NCBI GenBank assembly: GCA_019694805.1
Contig: JAIBBG010000017.1
Location: forward strand, 1 to 53,461
Length of the DNA: 53,461 nt
From: Flavobacteriales bacterium
Lineage (GTDB): Bacteria > Bacteroidota > Bacteroidia > Flavobacteriales_D > Sanyastnellaceae
Direction of reading: 5' to 3'
The notes beneath the pieces are model-generated. The model ran no database searches and was not told where the DNA came from. It saw only the letters and a list, made by a program, of their open reading frames with translations. The position numbers and the translations under genes are program-made. This document shows, piece after piece, positions 33,549-42,670 of the stretch (positions within the stretch are counted from its first letter, which is position 1; each line of letters opens with the position of its first letter).

Positions 33549-33752
33549 TTAAGCCGTAGGGATGAGCAATTGTCTCCTGATTGATTTAGCATCAGTTGGG
33601 TGAACGATCGCATCGTTACCAAGAGCACGCTTACGCGCAGTTTCTTTCTTGGTGAGGATGTGACGTTTGTACGCCTTCTTACGCTTAATCTTTCCTGTAC
33701 CGGTGAGCTTGAATCGCTTCTTTGCACCGGATTTGGTTTTTGATTTCGGCAT
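33549..33752 (-). CDS. rpmI: 50S ribosomal protein L35
   Basis: A 67-aa, very basic protein: [36 protein letters not shown] is the full family pattern. It follows infC by 18 bp and precedes rplT, the standard order. Confidence 0.98.
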   Translation of the reverse strand: MPKSKTKSGAKKRFKLTGTGKIKRKKAYKRHILTKKETARKRALGNDAIVHPTDAKSIRRQLLIPTA

Positions 33753-33770
33753 TGTTATATGAATTAAAAA

Positions 33771-34298
33771 TTATTTCTTCTTCGGATTGATGATGATAAA
33801 CATCCTCTTTCCATCCAACTTGGGCATCTGCTCCGGCAATCCATACTCCATGAGTTCCTGAATAAACCTGGTGAGCAAAATTTCTCCTCGGTCTTTGTAG
33901 ACGATGGAGCGCCCTTTGAAGTGCACATAAGCACGCACTTTTGAACCTTCCTGAAGGAATGCTTTCGCATGCTTCAGTTTGAAGTCGAAGTCGTGATCAT
34001 CAGTATTCGGACCGAAACGAATTTCCTTGGTAGTCACATTCGTTTGTTTCGCCTTGATCTCTTTCATCTTCTTCTTCTGGTCGTACAGGAATTTTTTATA
34101 ATCCCCAATGCGACATACCGGTGGCGTTGCAGTGCCGGAAATCTCGATCAGATCGAGTTCCTGTTCCTGCGCCATACGCAATGCTTCCGCTCTGCTGTAT
34201 ACGCCTTGCTCGATATTCTCACCCACCAGTCGAACTTCCGATGCCGTGATTTTTTCGTTCAGTTTGTGCTCAGGTTCGAGTGATCTGCGACCCCTCAT
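33771..34298 (-). CDS. infC: Translation initiation factor IF-3
   Basis: A 175-aa factor that prevents premature 50S joining and checks the initiator tRNA. N-domain: HKLNEKITASEVRLVGEN, RAEALRMAQEQELDLIEI. C-domain: KEIRFGPNTDDHDFDFKLKHAKAFL, KVRAYVHFKGRSIVYKDRGE, and KRMFIIINPKKK at the end. Unlike E. coli infC, whose AUU start is autoregulatory, it begins with ATG here. It follows thrS by 67 bp. Confidence 0.98.
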   Translation of the reverse strand: MRGRRSLEPEHKLNEKITASEVRLVGENIEQGVYSRAEALRMAQEQELDLIEISGTATPPVCRIGDYKKFLYDQKKKMKEIKAKQTNVTTKEIRFGPNTDDHDFDFKLKHAKAFLQEGSKVRAYVHFKGRSIVYKDRGEILLTRFIQELMEYGLPEQMPKLDGKRMFIIINPKKK

Positions 34299-34365
34299 AA
34301 CCCTGTTGTTCGGTGCGTTAATGTGTCCTCCGTTTTAAATTAAACTTTATTCCTGTCTGCTGGAC

Positions 34366-36303
34366 TTATTCCGCCAGCATGGCTTTTATTTCTTCATTCA
34401 CCTTTTGGGCGAATGCTTCAATGCTCATTTTTCCAAGATCGCCTTCTCCTTTTTTCCGCGCTGAAACTGTGTTTCCAGCTTGTTCTTCATCACCGACGAT
34501 CAACATGTATGGTACTTTTTCAACTTCCGCATCGCGGATTTTCTTACCCACTTTTTCGTTCCTTTCGTCAAAAAGTGCGCGAATATCGTAAGAATTCAGC
34601 TCCGTTGCTACTTTCCGTGCGTAATCATTGTATTTTTCCGATACCGGGAGGATTCGCACCTGTTCCGGAGTGAGCCAAAGCGGGAATTGACCGGCGCAGT
34701 GCTCAATGAGAATGGCCACAAAACGCTCCAGGGAACCGAATGGGGCGCGGTGAATCATCACCGGACGGTGTTTCGCATTGTCTGCACCAGTATATTCAAG
34801 CTCAAAACGCTCAGGCAGGTTATAGTCGATCTGAACGGTACCCAACTGCCATTTTCTTCCGATAGCATCGCGAACCATGAAGTCGAGCTTCGGTCCGTAG
34901 AATGCAGCTTCGCCGTATTCTACAACGGTTTTCAGCCCTTTTTCATTGGCCACTTCTTGTATACCACGCTCAGCTTTTTCCCAGTTTTCATCCGAACCGA
35001 TGTATTTCGCAGGATTATTCGGATCGCGAAGGGAGACTTGTGCCAGGAAGTCAGGGAAATCAAGTGTTTTAAAGATATAAAGCACCAGATCGATCACTTT
35101 TCCAACTTCGTGTTTCACCTGATCTGCAGTACAGAAAATGTGAGCGTCGTCCTGGGTAAATCCGCGAACACGGGTAAGTCCATGCAATTCTCCGGTTTGC
35201 TCATAACGGTAAACAGTACCGAACTCTGCCATACGGATCGGAAGATCACGGTAGGAGCGAGGCTCAGATTTGAAAATCTCACAGTGGTGAGGACAATTCA
35301 TCGGTTTGAGCATATAAAGCTCGCCTTCCTGTGGGGTAGAAATCGGCTGGAAACTGTCTTTGCCGTATTTTTCCCAGTGACCACTGGTGACATACAATTC
35401 CTTCGAACCAATATGTGGAGTGATCACTTGCACATAACCCATCTTTTTCTGGGCTTGTGTCAGAAATGCCACCAATCGCATGCGGAGGTCGGCGCCTTTG
35501 GGCAACCAAAGCGGAAGTCCGCTTCCCACTTTTTGCGAGAAAGTGAAAAGTCCGAGTTCTTTACCGAGTTTGCGGTGGTCTCGCTTTTTAGCTTCTTCCA
35601 GCAGCTTCAGGTAATCATCCAATTCACTTTGTTTGGGGAAAGTGATGGCATACACTCGGGTGAGCATTTTGTTTTTTTCATCACCACGCCAATATGCGCC
35701 AGCCACGTTCAAAAGCTTGGCTGCTTTGATGAATCCTGTATTTGGAATATGCGGTCCACGGCACAAATCCGTGAATTTTCCTTGGGTATAAAATGTGATT
35801 TCTCCATCGTTTAATCCATCGATGAGCTCAAGTTTATACTGATCTCCTTTTTCGGTGAAATAAGCAATGGCATCTTGTTTTGATACTTCTTTACGGATGT
35901 ACTCATTCTTCTGTCTGGCAAGTTCGAGCATGGTTTTTTCAACCTGAACAAAATCTGCTTGAGAAAACTCTACATCGCCGAAATCTACATCGTAGTAAAA
36001 TCCGTTTTCAATAGGTGGTCCAATCGCCAGTTTGATGCCCGGATAATGGGCTTCCAATGCTTCCGCCATCAAGTGGGCAGAGGAGTGCCACATGGTGCTT
36101 TTACCATCTTCATCATTCCACGTCAATAGCTTTACCGTGGCATCTGTTTCGATCGGACGGTTGGCGTCTACAACTACGCCATTTACCGATGCACTCAGGA
36201 CATTACGGGCAAGACCTTCACTGATAGAGGATGCAATCTGCATCGCAGTGGTGCCTTTAGCTACTTCGCGTTTACTTCCGTCGGGAAGTGTGATGGTTAT
36301 CAT
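34366..36303 (-). CDS. thrS: Threonyl-tRNA synthetase
   Basis: Class II synthetase that charges tRNA-Thr. The 645-aa protein has a TGS domain at the start ([24 protein letters not shown]), an editing domain with [13 protein letters not shown] (the HxxxH zinc-like motif), the catalytic core ([40 protein letters not shown]) and an anticodon-binding end ([29 protein letters not shown]). The start at 36303 gives the standard N-terminus; the promoter just upstream excludes the earlier in-frame Met. First gene of its operon. Confidence 0.98.
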   Translation of the reverse strand: MITITLPDGSKREVAKGTTAMQIASSISEGLARNVLSASVNGVVVDANRPIETDATVKLLTWNDEDGKSTMWHSSAHLMAEALEAHYPGIKLAIGPPIENGFYYDVDFGDVEFSQADFVQVEKTMLELARQKNEYIRKEVSKQDAIAYFTEKGDQYKLELIDGLNDGEITFYTQGKFTDLCRGPHIPNTGFIKAAKLLNVAGAYWRGDEKNKMLTRVYAITFPKQSELDDYLKLLEEAKKRDHRKLGKELGLFTFSQKVGSGLPLWLPKGADLRMRLVAFLTQAQKKMGYVQVITPHIGSKELYVTSGHWEKYGKDSFQPISTPQEGELYMLKPMNCPHHCEIFKSEPRSYRDLPIRMAEFGTVYRYEQTGELHGLTRVRGFTQDDAHIFCTADQVKHEVGKVIDLVLYIFKTLDFPDFLAQVSLRDPNNPAKYIGSDENWEKAERGIQEVANEKGLKTVVEYGEAAFYGPKLDFMVRDAIGRKWQLGTVQIDYNLPERFELEYTGADNAKHRPVMIHRAPFGSLERFVAILIEHCAGQFPLWLTPEQVRILPVSEKYNDYARKVATELNSYDIRALFDERNEKVGKKIRDAEVEKVPYMLIVGDEEQAGNTVSARKKGEGDLGKMSIEAFAQKVNEEIKAMLAE

Positions 36304-36324
36304 ATGATTGTTTTTTCGGGGGCG

Positions 36325-36354
36325 CGAAGATACGGATGAGTCTTTGATTACCAA
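36325..36354 (-). promoter_or_regulatory. Promoter of the thrS operon
   Basis: On the minus strand TTG (36354-36352), 19 bp, then TATCTTCG (36332-36325) followed by CGCC. The leader is only about 15 bases, too short for a T-box riboswitch. Confidence 0.7.
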
Positions 36355-36422
36355 CAACCAACGTGGCCGTAATGGCGACAGATATTTTTTTAATCTTCTG
36401 TTAAGAAATTGACAAGGTTGAC

Positions 36423-36430
36423 TATGTTTG
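36423..36430 (+). promoter_or_regulatory. -7 element of the first secreted-protein cassette
   Basis: TATGTTTG, a perfect TAnnTTTG, 30 bases before the ATG at 36460. It indicates that in-frame starts further upstream are not used. No clear -33 TTG. Confidence 0.5.
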
Positions 36431-36459
36431 TCATGGACAACCTTGACTCCGGCAATATC

Positions 36460-36942
36460 ATGAGAACTGCTATACGCTTAGTTCCTGTCCTATTCTTTTT
36501 GGCTACAGCCCAAATCAGCTTTTCCCAACAGGAGAACTGGTATGTGTTGCAATTGATGCATCCTTTGAACGAAGGTCAGATTAAATCTACCATCGGCACG
36601 ATCATCAGCGGCAGCAATGGAGCGCAGGTGTGGTACAATGGCGCGAAATCCAACACATTTGGGTGTAAATCACAAGAGCTTATTTCTTGGTCTTCGATTG
36701 TGGCAGAGCTCATGCAGCATGATGTTTTCGTCGCCGATGTGACCTATGGCAACGTTCATTACTCCGGCACCGCGGCCCGCTCCAGTTATTTTTTCGCTCA
36801 GGCATGTTATTATGCTGGCCATGCAGATCAAATGCCTGTTGGTTGGATTGCCCAACTCAACCACGATGAATGGGATGCTCTTCCGGAAAATGTTCGGAGT
36901 TATTATCAGTCCAACAACAACTTCGAAATCGTTGAAAAGTGA
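36460..36942 (+). CDS. Small secreted protein, first member of cassette A (unrecognised family)
   Basis: A 160-aa protein with signal peptide [22 protein letters not shown]. The mature domain ([20 protein letters not shown] onward) has [62 protein letters not shown] and a terminal [13 protein letters not shown]. No family is recognised. It is clearly homologous to the protein at 39373-39858, with the same aromatic, Cys and Asp/Asn positions. The following large T9SS protein starts inside its stop codon (TGATG), so the two are translationally coupled. Same architecture in both cassettes argues for a functional pair. Confidence 0.85.
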   Translation: MRTAIRLVPVLFFLATAQISFSQQENWYVLQLMHPLNEGQIKSTIGTIISGSNGAQVWYNGAKSNTFGCKSQELISWSSIVAELMQHDVFVADVTYGNVHYSGTAARSSYFFAQACYYAGHADQMPVGWIAQLNHDEWDALPENVRSYYQSNNNFEIVEK

Positions 36943-39251
36943 TGGAAAGAAGTCTGCTGAAATACCGCCTCTTGTTCCTGAGTTTTTTCATGGTGATTTC
37001 AGTGTGTGTCTACGCGCAACCAGCCAACGACGATTGCTTGAATGCAGAGCCTATTGCTTGCGGAACCAGCGTGAATGGAACTACGGTTACGGCAACCAAC
37101 GAAACGGTGCCTGCCGGTTGTTATCTCAATAACACTTCACCATCTGTATGGTATACACTGATTGGAGACGGGTCAAATATTACAGTAAGTATTTGTGGAA
37201 CTACATGGGATTCTCAGATTGCGGTGTATTCTGGAACATGCGCAGCACTTACTTGTATTGGCTACAATGATGATGGCTGTGGCACATCCTCTACGTATAC
37301 GTTTCCTTCTGTTATTGGAGTGACATACTATGTCCGTGTTTTTGGTTATGGCGCAGCCTCGGGAACATTCACTCTGACTACAACTTGTGTTCCTTCAACG
37401 GTACCGAATGACGCTTGCGTTAACGCCATTGCTTTGGCTTGCGATGCTTCTGTAACGGGAACAACAATTGGTGCTACTGCCGATCCTATCGCGGCTGGTT
37501 GTTATGTTTACAATACAAGCCCAGGTGTGTGGTATACCTTCACAGGAACCGGTGGAATGATCACTGCAAGTTTGTGTGGATCTTCATTTGATACACAACT
37601 TTCCGTCATGACCGGCAGTTGTGGCGCGTTTACCTGTCAGACTTATAACGACGATGGATGCGGAACACAATCTGTCGTTACTGTGAGTACTACTCCGGGA
37701 ACCATTTATTATGTTTACGTGCAAGGTTATTTTACGTCCAGTGGCCCATTTACACTAAGTCTTACTTGTGTGGATCCACCGCCTCCTGCGAACTGCGGTG
37801 ATATTGAAGCGAACGGTTGTCCTGATATTGATCTGGGTGCAGATATTTCATTGCCAAATTGTCCATCACCTTGCACACCGCTAACATTGAATGCTCAGTA
37901 TTTTGAAACTGGAAATACGACTTCTTATTCGGTTTGTCAAATTCCATATACACCTTATCCGTACAATACAGGAACAGGATTCAGCATTGGCGTGGATGAT
38001 GTGTGGACTCCTGTGATCAACCTGCCATTCAACTTTTGTTTTTACGGAGTAAATTATTCGCAGTGTATTGTAGGTTCTAACGGATTGATCAGTTTCAATA
38101 TTGGCGATGCTGGCTTGTATTGTCCATGGTCATTTACAGCGCCTTGTCCAAGTCCTGCTTTGCCTAGGAATGCCATTTTTGGCGTTTATCATGACATTGA
38201 TCCCGCTGTATTGTGCAGCGGTGTTCCATGTGGTGATGCACGTTTCGCCACTTTCGGCACAGCACCTTGTCGTGTATTTGTAGTGAGTTTCGACAACGTA
38301 CCTCATTTCTCCGGCGCATGCAACGCACTTCGCACAAGTTGTGAAATTGTTCTTTATGAAACAACGAATGTGATTGAGGTTTATGTGGAAAACAAACCTG
38401 TTTGTTCAACCTGGAATAGCGGTAATGCTTTGATAGGCGTGCAGAATGTATCTGCAACTTCAGGTTTTACTCCACCTGGTCGTAATACAGGCCCTTGGGC
38501 GGCGGTTACAGAGGGATGGAGGTTTATTCCAAGCGGTGGATCGAATGTGACGATCAATTGGTACGATCAGGTTGGTTTAATTGGCACAGGTTCTAGCATC
38601 AGTGTTTGCCCAGATCAGGTATCAGAAACTTTCGTGGCTACAGCAACATATACGCAATGCAACGGCTCAACGATTGTAGTCAGTGATGATGTTATCGTTC
38701 AATGCGCTTCGCTGCAGTTGCCAGTGGAGTGGCTTTCATTTGAAGTAAAACCTCTTGATGATGGTCGCGAAAATCTGTGTGAGTGGATTACAGCCACAGA
38801 AGAGAACAATGATTACTTTTCAGTTCAACGCTCTAACGACAATGAACATTGGGAGGATATTGGTATTGTAGATGGCAGCGGTAATTCACTTTCACTAAAG
38901 AGATATGTCTTCTATGACCGTCATCCGCTCTGGGGTTTGAGTTATTACCGCATTGCTCAAACGGATTTTAATGGTGAAATACAATATTCAGAAGTGCGTA
39001 GTATCAATAGAGAGTCATCAACGGATATGAGCATTTATCCGAATCCTGCGCATGCCAAAGCAGTAATTCAACCTTGGACAGAAGGAAGTATTATTGTTCT
39101 GTTGGATCAGCATGGTCGAAAAATTCCATGCAATTGGAATCATCAAGGAGAATTGGATTTGACGGGCATCAGTCCCGGGTCTTATATTATTGAACTGCAT
39201 ATCCCGCTCACTTCAGACGTGAAGAGATGCCGGTTGGTCGTTGCGAAGTAA
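36942..39251 (+). CDS. Large Cys-rich T9SS-exported protein, second member of cassette A
   Basis: A 769-aa protein. Signal peptide ends near VCVYAQ. Two N-terminal repeats of about 120 residues (residues about 28-150 and 155-275), each with the plan NDxCxNAxxxxC, VWYTxxGxG, SxCGxxxDxQxxVxxGxCxxxxCxxYNDDGCG, YYVxVxGY. A middle domain (about 280-555) has NGCPDIDLGADISLPNC and a surface-protein-like IVGSNGLISFN. Then an immunoglobulin-like stretch, and the last 80 residues are a type-A T9SS sorting domain (MSIYPNPAHAKAVIQ, GSYIIELHIP). It would be exported to the cell surface or secreted. An alternative start is GTG at 36939. Paralogue at 39855-42578. Confidence 0.88.
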   Translation: MERSLLKYRLLFLSFFMVISVCVYAQPANDDCLNAEPIACGTSVNGTTVTATNETVPAGCYLNNTSPSVWYTLIGDGSNITVSICGTTWDSQIAVYSGTCAALTCIGYNDDGCGTSSTYTFPSVIGVTYYVRVFGYGAASGTFTLTTTCVPSTVPNDACVNAIALACDASVTGTTIGATADPIAAGCYVYNTSPGVWYTFTGTGGMITASLCGSSFDTQLSVMTGSCGAFTCQTYNDDGCGTQSVVTVSTTPGTIYYVYVQGYFTSSGPFTLSLTCVDPPPPANCGDIEANGCPDIDLGADISLPNCPSPCTPLTLNAQYFETGNTTSYSVCQIPYTPYPYNTGTGFSIGVDDVWTPVINLPFNFCFYGVNYSQCIVGSNGLISFNIGDAGLYCPWSFTAPCPSPALPRNAIFGVYHDIDPAVLCSGVPCGDARFATFGTAPCRVFVVSFDNVPHFSGACNALRTSCEIVLYETTNVIEVYVENKPVCSTWNSGNALIGVQNVSATSGFTPPGRNTGPWAAVTEGWRFIPSGGSNVTINWYDQVGLIGTGSSISVCPDQVSETFVATATYTQCNGSTIVVSDDVIVQCASLQLPVEWLSFEVKPLDDGRENLCEWITATEENNDYFSVQRSNDNEHWEDIGIVDGSGNSLSLKRYVFYDRHPLWGLSYYRIAQTDFNGEIQYSEVRSINRESSTDMSIYPNPAHAKAVIQPWTEGSIIVLLDQHGRKIPCNWNHQGELDLTGISPGSYIIELHIPLTSDVKRCRLVVAK

Positions 39252-39274
39252 GATCTAAGTCGTTTTATCATGGG

Positions 39275-39295
39275 GTGGAAATGGGTATTTTCCAC
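39275..39295 (+). terminator. Possible weak terminator hairpin between the cassettes
   Basis: GTGGAAA (39275-39281) pairs with TTTCCAC (39289-39295), a 7-bp stem with a short loop, followed by a T-rich but interrupted tract. It lies 23 bp after the cassette A stop. Confidence 0.35.
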
Positions 39296-39333
39296 TAGGT
39301 AGTTCTTTTAATTATAATTTAATAAGGATTCGC

Positions 39334-39341
39334 TACCTTTG
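39334..39341 (+). promoter_or_regulatory. -7 element of the second secreted-protein cassette
   Basis: TACCTTTG, a perfect TAnnTTTG, 31 bases before the ATG at 39373, the same spacing as in cassette A. No clear -33 TTG. Confidence 0.5.
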
Positions 39342-39372
39342 GTGGACTGTTAACACCTGACTTACTATACAA

Positions 39373-39858
39373 ATGCTACCACTTCGCATGCATTTAATCG
39401 TCTTCGTAACGCTATTCCTTTTCTGGGATCAAAATCTCTTAGCCCAAGAAAATTGGTACGTTTTGCAGGTAATTGGTCAGGTGGATGATGCCGAATTGAA
39501 ATCGGCCATGAGTTATATACAGCAGGCAGTACCTGGGACTTCAGTTTGGTACAACGATTCCCGATCCAATACCATCGGATGCAAAAGCTCCACAGAAATT
39601 TCTTGGCCTCAATTAATCGCAGAATTGCGTACTCATGATTTTTATATGGCGGATGTAACAAAATGCAGATGTCATTTTTCTGATGTGAATGCGGTATCAA
39701 GCATCTTTTATGTAGAAGCGTGTTATTATGCGAGTCATTCGGATAACATTCCTGAAGGTTGGATTGCTCGTTTGAATAAGTCTGAATATGACGCATTGCC
39801 TGAATCCGTCAAGAATTTTTATGAAGATCAAGGCAATTATGAATTGGTGAACAAATGA
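39373..39858 (+). CDS. Small secreted protein, first member of cassette B
   Basis: A 161-aa paralogue of the protein at 36460-36942. Signal peptide (MLPLRMHLIVFVTLFLFWDQNLLAQ), then ENWYVLQVIGQVDDAELKSA, WYNDSRSNTIGCKS, ISWPQLIAELRTHDFYMADV, FYVEACYYASHSDNIPEGWIARLNKSEYDALPESV and FYEDQGNYELVNK. The shared core has no indels and keeps the Trp, Cys and ACYYA motifs. Met at 39388 is a second possible start. Its stop overlaps the next start by four bases (ATGA). Divergence from cassette A is large, so the duplication is not recent. Confidence 0.85.
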   Translation: MLPLRMHLIVFVTLFLFWDQNLLAQENWYVLQVIGQVDDAELKSAMSYIQQAVPGTSVWYNDSRSNTIGCKSSTEISWPQLIAELRTHDFYMADVTKCRCHFSDVNAVSSIFYVEACYYASHSDNIPEGWIARLNKSEYDALPESVKNFYEDQGNYELVNK

Positions 39859-42578
39859 AGCCACGTGGTAAACATATCACCGGACTAATCGCTGCCTTGT
39901 GCATGGTGCTTTTCGCAACTGCACAGACTCCGTCAAATGATTGTTCTACCGCTGCTGCTCAACAAATCACCGTTGGCGCTACTTGCACTGGTGTCGCATT
40001 TAATGTGAACACAGCAATTGGATTGCCTGCTCTGCCATTTTGTAATGGAGGTCTTGCAACGGGGCAAGATGGTTGGGGGTGGTTCACGGCTACTTCAACC
40101 AATACGGTAATTCAATACACCAATTCAAATCGTGACGCGGTCATTTACCTGTATACCGGAACATGCGGTTCATTGAGCCTTGTGAATTGCACAGATTATT
40201 ATATTGGTTCGCCTTCCACCGAATCAATGACTGTAACCACTACAATCGGAACAACATACTTCGTTCGGATTGTAAGGTATACCGGCACTGGTGGTGCTAT
40301 GAATGGTACATTGTGCGTTTATAGTCCTCCTCCTGTTGCCAATGACAATTGTGCCAACGCTATTCCAATCACTTGCGGTTCTACAGTGAATGGTACAACT
40401 GTAGGCGCAACTACAGAAACCATTCCTGCTGCTTGTTACGCTACCAACACTTCTCCAAGTGTTTGGTATTCTTTCACAGGTACTGGAGTAAGTGTAACGC
40501 TGAGTTTGTGTTCCGGAACGACATTCGATACAGAAATAGCGGTGTTTACGGGCACCTGTGCTAGTCTAAACTGTTATACCACCAATGACGAAGGTTGTGG
40601 CTCGCAATCCACGGTTACTATTGATGCCTGCGTTGGAGTGACCTATTACGTTAGAGTTGCTGGTTGGGGAAATAACCTCGGACCTTTTCAATTGATCATG
40701 ACATGTGGTGCTGCTGCTGCCGGTAACGATGGTTGTTGTGGTGCCATTAATTTGACATGTCCACAAACTGTGACTGGCAATACCACAACTGCTACTGATG
40801 ATGCTCTTCCTGGTGGGTGTTATGATGATTTCGTTGGTGTTACCAAAGGTGTTTGGTATAAGTTTACAGGAAATGGGGGTAGCATGACGGTAAGTACTTG
40901 TGGGTCTGCATTTGATACACAGTTATCTGTTCTTACTGGCAGTTGCGGGATGTTTAATTGTGTAGGTTACAATGATCAGTTTTGCGGTAATCAATCACAG
41001 GTTACCATAAGTACAGTTGCCGGAACAACATATTATGTATGTCTCTTCGGATACTTCGGTGACTATGGTGCATTTTCATTGAGCTTATCCTGTGGTACTG
41101 CCTTCAACAATACTTGCGCCGATCTTGAAGTGAATGGTTGTCCTGATATCGACCTTGGTGCAGATATCAGCTTGCCGGCATGTACTTCACCATGCACAAC
41201 TTCAGTCAGTCTTACAGCCCAGTATTTTGAAACCGGCACGACGACGGCATATCAGGTTTGCAGTGTACCTTATATTCCTTATCCATATAACTCTGGAACA
41301 GGATTCAGTATTGGCGTGGATGATGTTTATACTGGCATTATTAATCTCCCATTCAACTTTTGTTTTTTCGGGGCCGCGTACAATCAGTGTGTCGTTGGAT
41401 CGAATGGTATGATCAGTTTTAATACTGCTTATGCTGGAGGTTTTTGTCCGTATTTGTTTAACGTCCCTTGTCCAAACAATACATTGCCTTTGAACGCCAT
41501 TTTTGGTGTTTATCAAGACATAGATCCATCCGTTTATTGTGGTGCGGTGCTTTGCAGTGATGCGCGATATGCGGTATTCGGCACATCACCATGTCGGGTT
41601 TTTGTGGTGAGTTATGACAATCTTCCCCTTTTTTCCTACGAATGCGAATACCTCAAAACGACGTGTCAGATAGCGTTATATGAAACAACCAATGTTATCG
41701 AAGTGTTTATTGAAAATAAACCGGTTTGTGGCAGTTGGAACTATGGTAATTCATTGGTGGGCATTCAAAATTCAACCGGTACAGTTGGGTATACCCCTCA
41801 AGGCCGTAATACGGGAGATTGGATTGCCTCCAATGAAGGCTGGCGTTTTATCCCTTCCGGCCCTTCTAATGTCACCATTGCTTGGTATGATCAAAATGGA
41901 CAAATCGGCACTGGCACCAGTGTGAGTGTCTGTCCTTCATCTGCTACACAAACCTATGTGGCGACTGCCACCTACACCCAATGCAATGGTGCGACAGTAG
42001 TTGTCAATGACGATGTGAATGTGGTTTGCGCAACCTTATCACTTCCCGTAGAATGGTTATCATTTGATGTCATGCCCTCTTCTGATGGAAGTGCCAACCA
42101 ATTGAAATGGATTACCGCTACGGAAGAAAATAACGATTACTTCACCGTGCAGCGTTCTGTTGACGCTTTGTCCTGGATAGATATTGGTACAGTGGATGGC
42201 AGCGGAAATTCTCTTGTTGAAAGATCTTACGTTTTCCTCGACAGAAACCCAGTTTCCGGATTGAGTTACTATAGAATCAAACAAACAGATTTCAATGGCG
42301 AAGTGAATTATTCCGAAATACGCAGTGTTTCGAGGAGTGAAAACACGCCAATTTCGCTTTATCCGAATCCAGCCAAAACCAAAGTGGCTGTTCAGCCTTG
42401 GACTACAGGTTGCTCCATTACTTTGCTGGATCATAGCGGTAGGGATTTGAATTGTACTTGGAATCAATTGGGCGAAATTGATCTTACCGGAGTAGCTACC
42501 GGTTCCTATTTTGTGCTGGTGAAAGATCCTGTTTCAGGCAAAACCGAACGCCTCAGATTGATGGTGACTGCCCAATAG
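39855..42578 (+). CDS. Large Cys-rich T9SS-exported protein, second member of cassette B
   Basis: A 907-aa paralogue of the protein at 36942-39251 with one more N-terminal repeat. Signal peptide ends near LFATAQ. Repeat 1 (residues about 26-160) is divergent (GWGWFTATSTNTVIQYTN); repeats 2 and 3 (about 163-410) follow the cassette A plan with NDNCANAIPITCG, VWYSFTGTG and FDTQLSVLTGSCG. The middle domain is nearly the same as in cassette A (NGCPDIDLGADISLPAC, FSIGVDDVYTGIINLPFNFC, VVGSNGMISFN). The last 80 residues are a T9SS sorting domain (SLYPNPAKTKVAVQ, GSYFVLVKD). Expected at the surface or outside the cell. Confidence 0.88.
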   Translation: MKPRGKHITGLIAALCMVLFATAQTPSNDCSTAAAQQITVGATCTGVAFNVNTAIGLPALPFCNGGLATGQDGWGWFTATSTNTVIQYTNSNRDAVIYLYTGTCGSLSLVNCTDYYIGSPSTESMTVTTTIGTTYFVRIVRYTGTGGAMNGTLCVYSPPPVANDNCANAIPITCGSTVNGTTVGATTETIPAACYATNTSPSVWYSFTGTGVSVTLSLCSGTTFDTEIAVFTGTCASLNCYTTNDEGCGSQSTVTIDACVGVTYYVRVAGWGNNLGPFQLIMTCGAAAAGNDGCCGAINLTCPQTVTGNTTTATDDALPGGCYDDFVGVTKGVWYKFTGNGGSMTVSTCGSAFDTQLSVLTGSCGMFNCVGYNDQFCGNQSQVTISTVAGTTYYVCLFGYFGDYGAFSLSLSCGTAFNNTCADLEVNGCPDIDLGADISLPACTSPCTTSVSLTAQYFETGTTTAYQVCSVPYIPYPYNSGTGFSIGVDDVYTGIINLPFNFCFFGAAYNQCVVGSNGMISFNTAYAGGFCPYLFNVPCPNNTLPLNAIFGVYQDIDPSVYCGAVLCSDARYAVFGTSPCRVFVVSYDNLPLFSYECEYLKTTCQIALYETTNVIEVFIENKPVCGSWNYGNSLVGIQNSTGTVGYTPQGRNTGDWIASNEGWRFIPSGPSNVTIAWYDQNGQIGTGTSVSVCPSSATQTYVATATYTQCNGATVVVNDDVNVVCATLSLPVEWLSFDVMPSSDGSANQLKWITATEENNDYFTVQRSVDALSWIDIGTVDGSGNSLVERSYVFLDRNPVSGLSYYRIKQTDFNGEVNYSEIRSVSRSENTPISLYPNPAKTKVAVQPWTTGCSITLLDHSGRDLNCTWNQLGEIDLTGVATGSYFVLVKDPVSGKTERLRLMVTAQ

Positions 42579-42622
42579 TGGCCCCGAGAGCCTTCGTTTA
42601 CTCCCAGTAATTTATCCTTGCG

Positions 42623-42651
42623 TTGTTGATCCACATCGATTGTTATCTTCG
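42623..42651 (+). promoter_or_regulatory. Promoter of pdhB
   Basis: TTG (42623-42625), 18 bp, TATCTTCG (42644-42651) followed by CGCC. The core from TATCTTCG through CGCC is identical to the thrS promoter. Confidence 0.65.
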
Positions 42652-42670
42652 CGCCTTCAATATTTATGCA

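Noticed and set aside
34480..35814. A 444-codon open frame on the plus strand opposite thrS
   Set aside because: It lies wholly antisense to thrS, encodes no recognisable domain and is explained by codon bias of the true gene.
36304..36330. T-box or other leader riboswitch for thrS
   Set aside because: The leader from the promoter to the ATG is about 15-20 bases, too short for any such structure.
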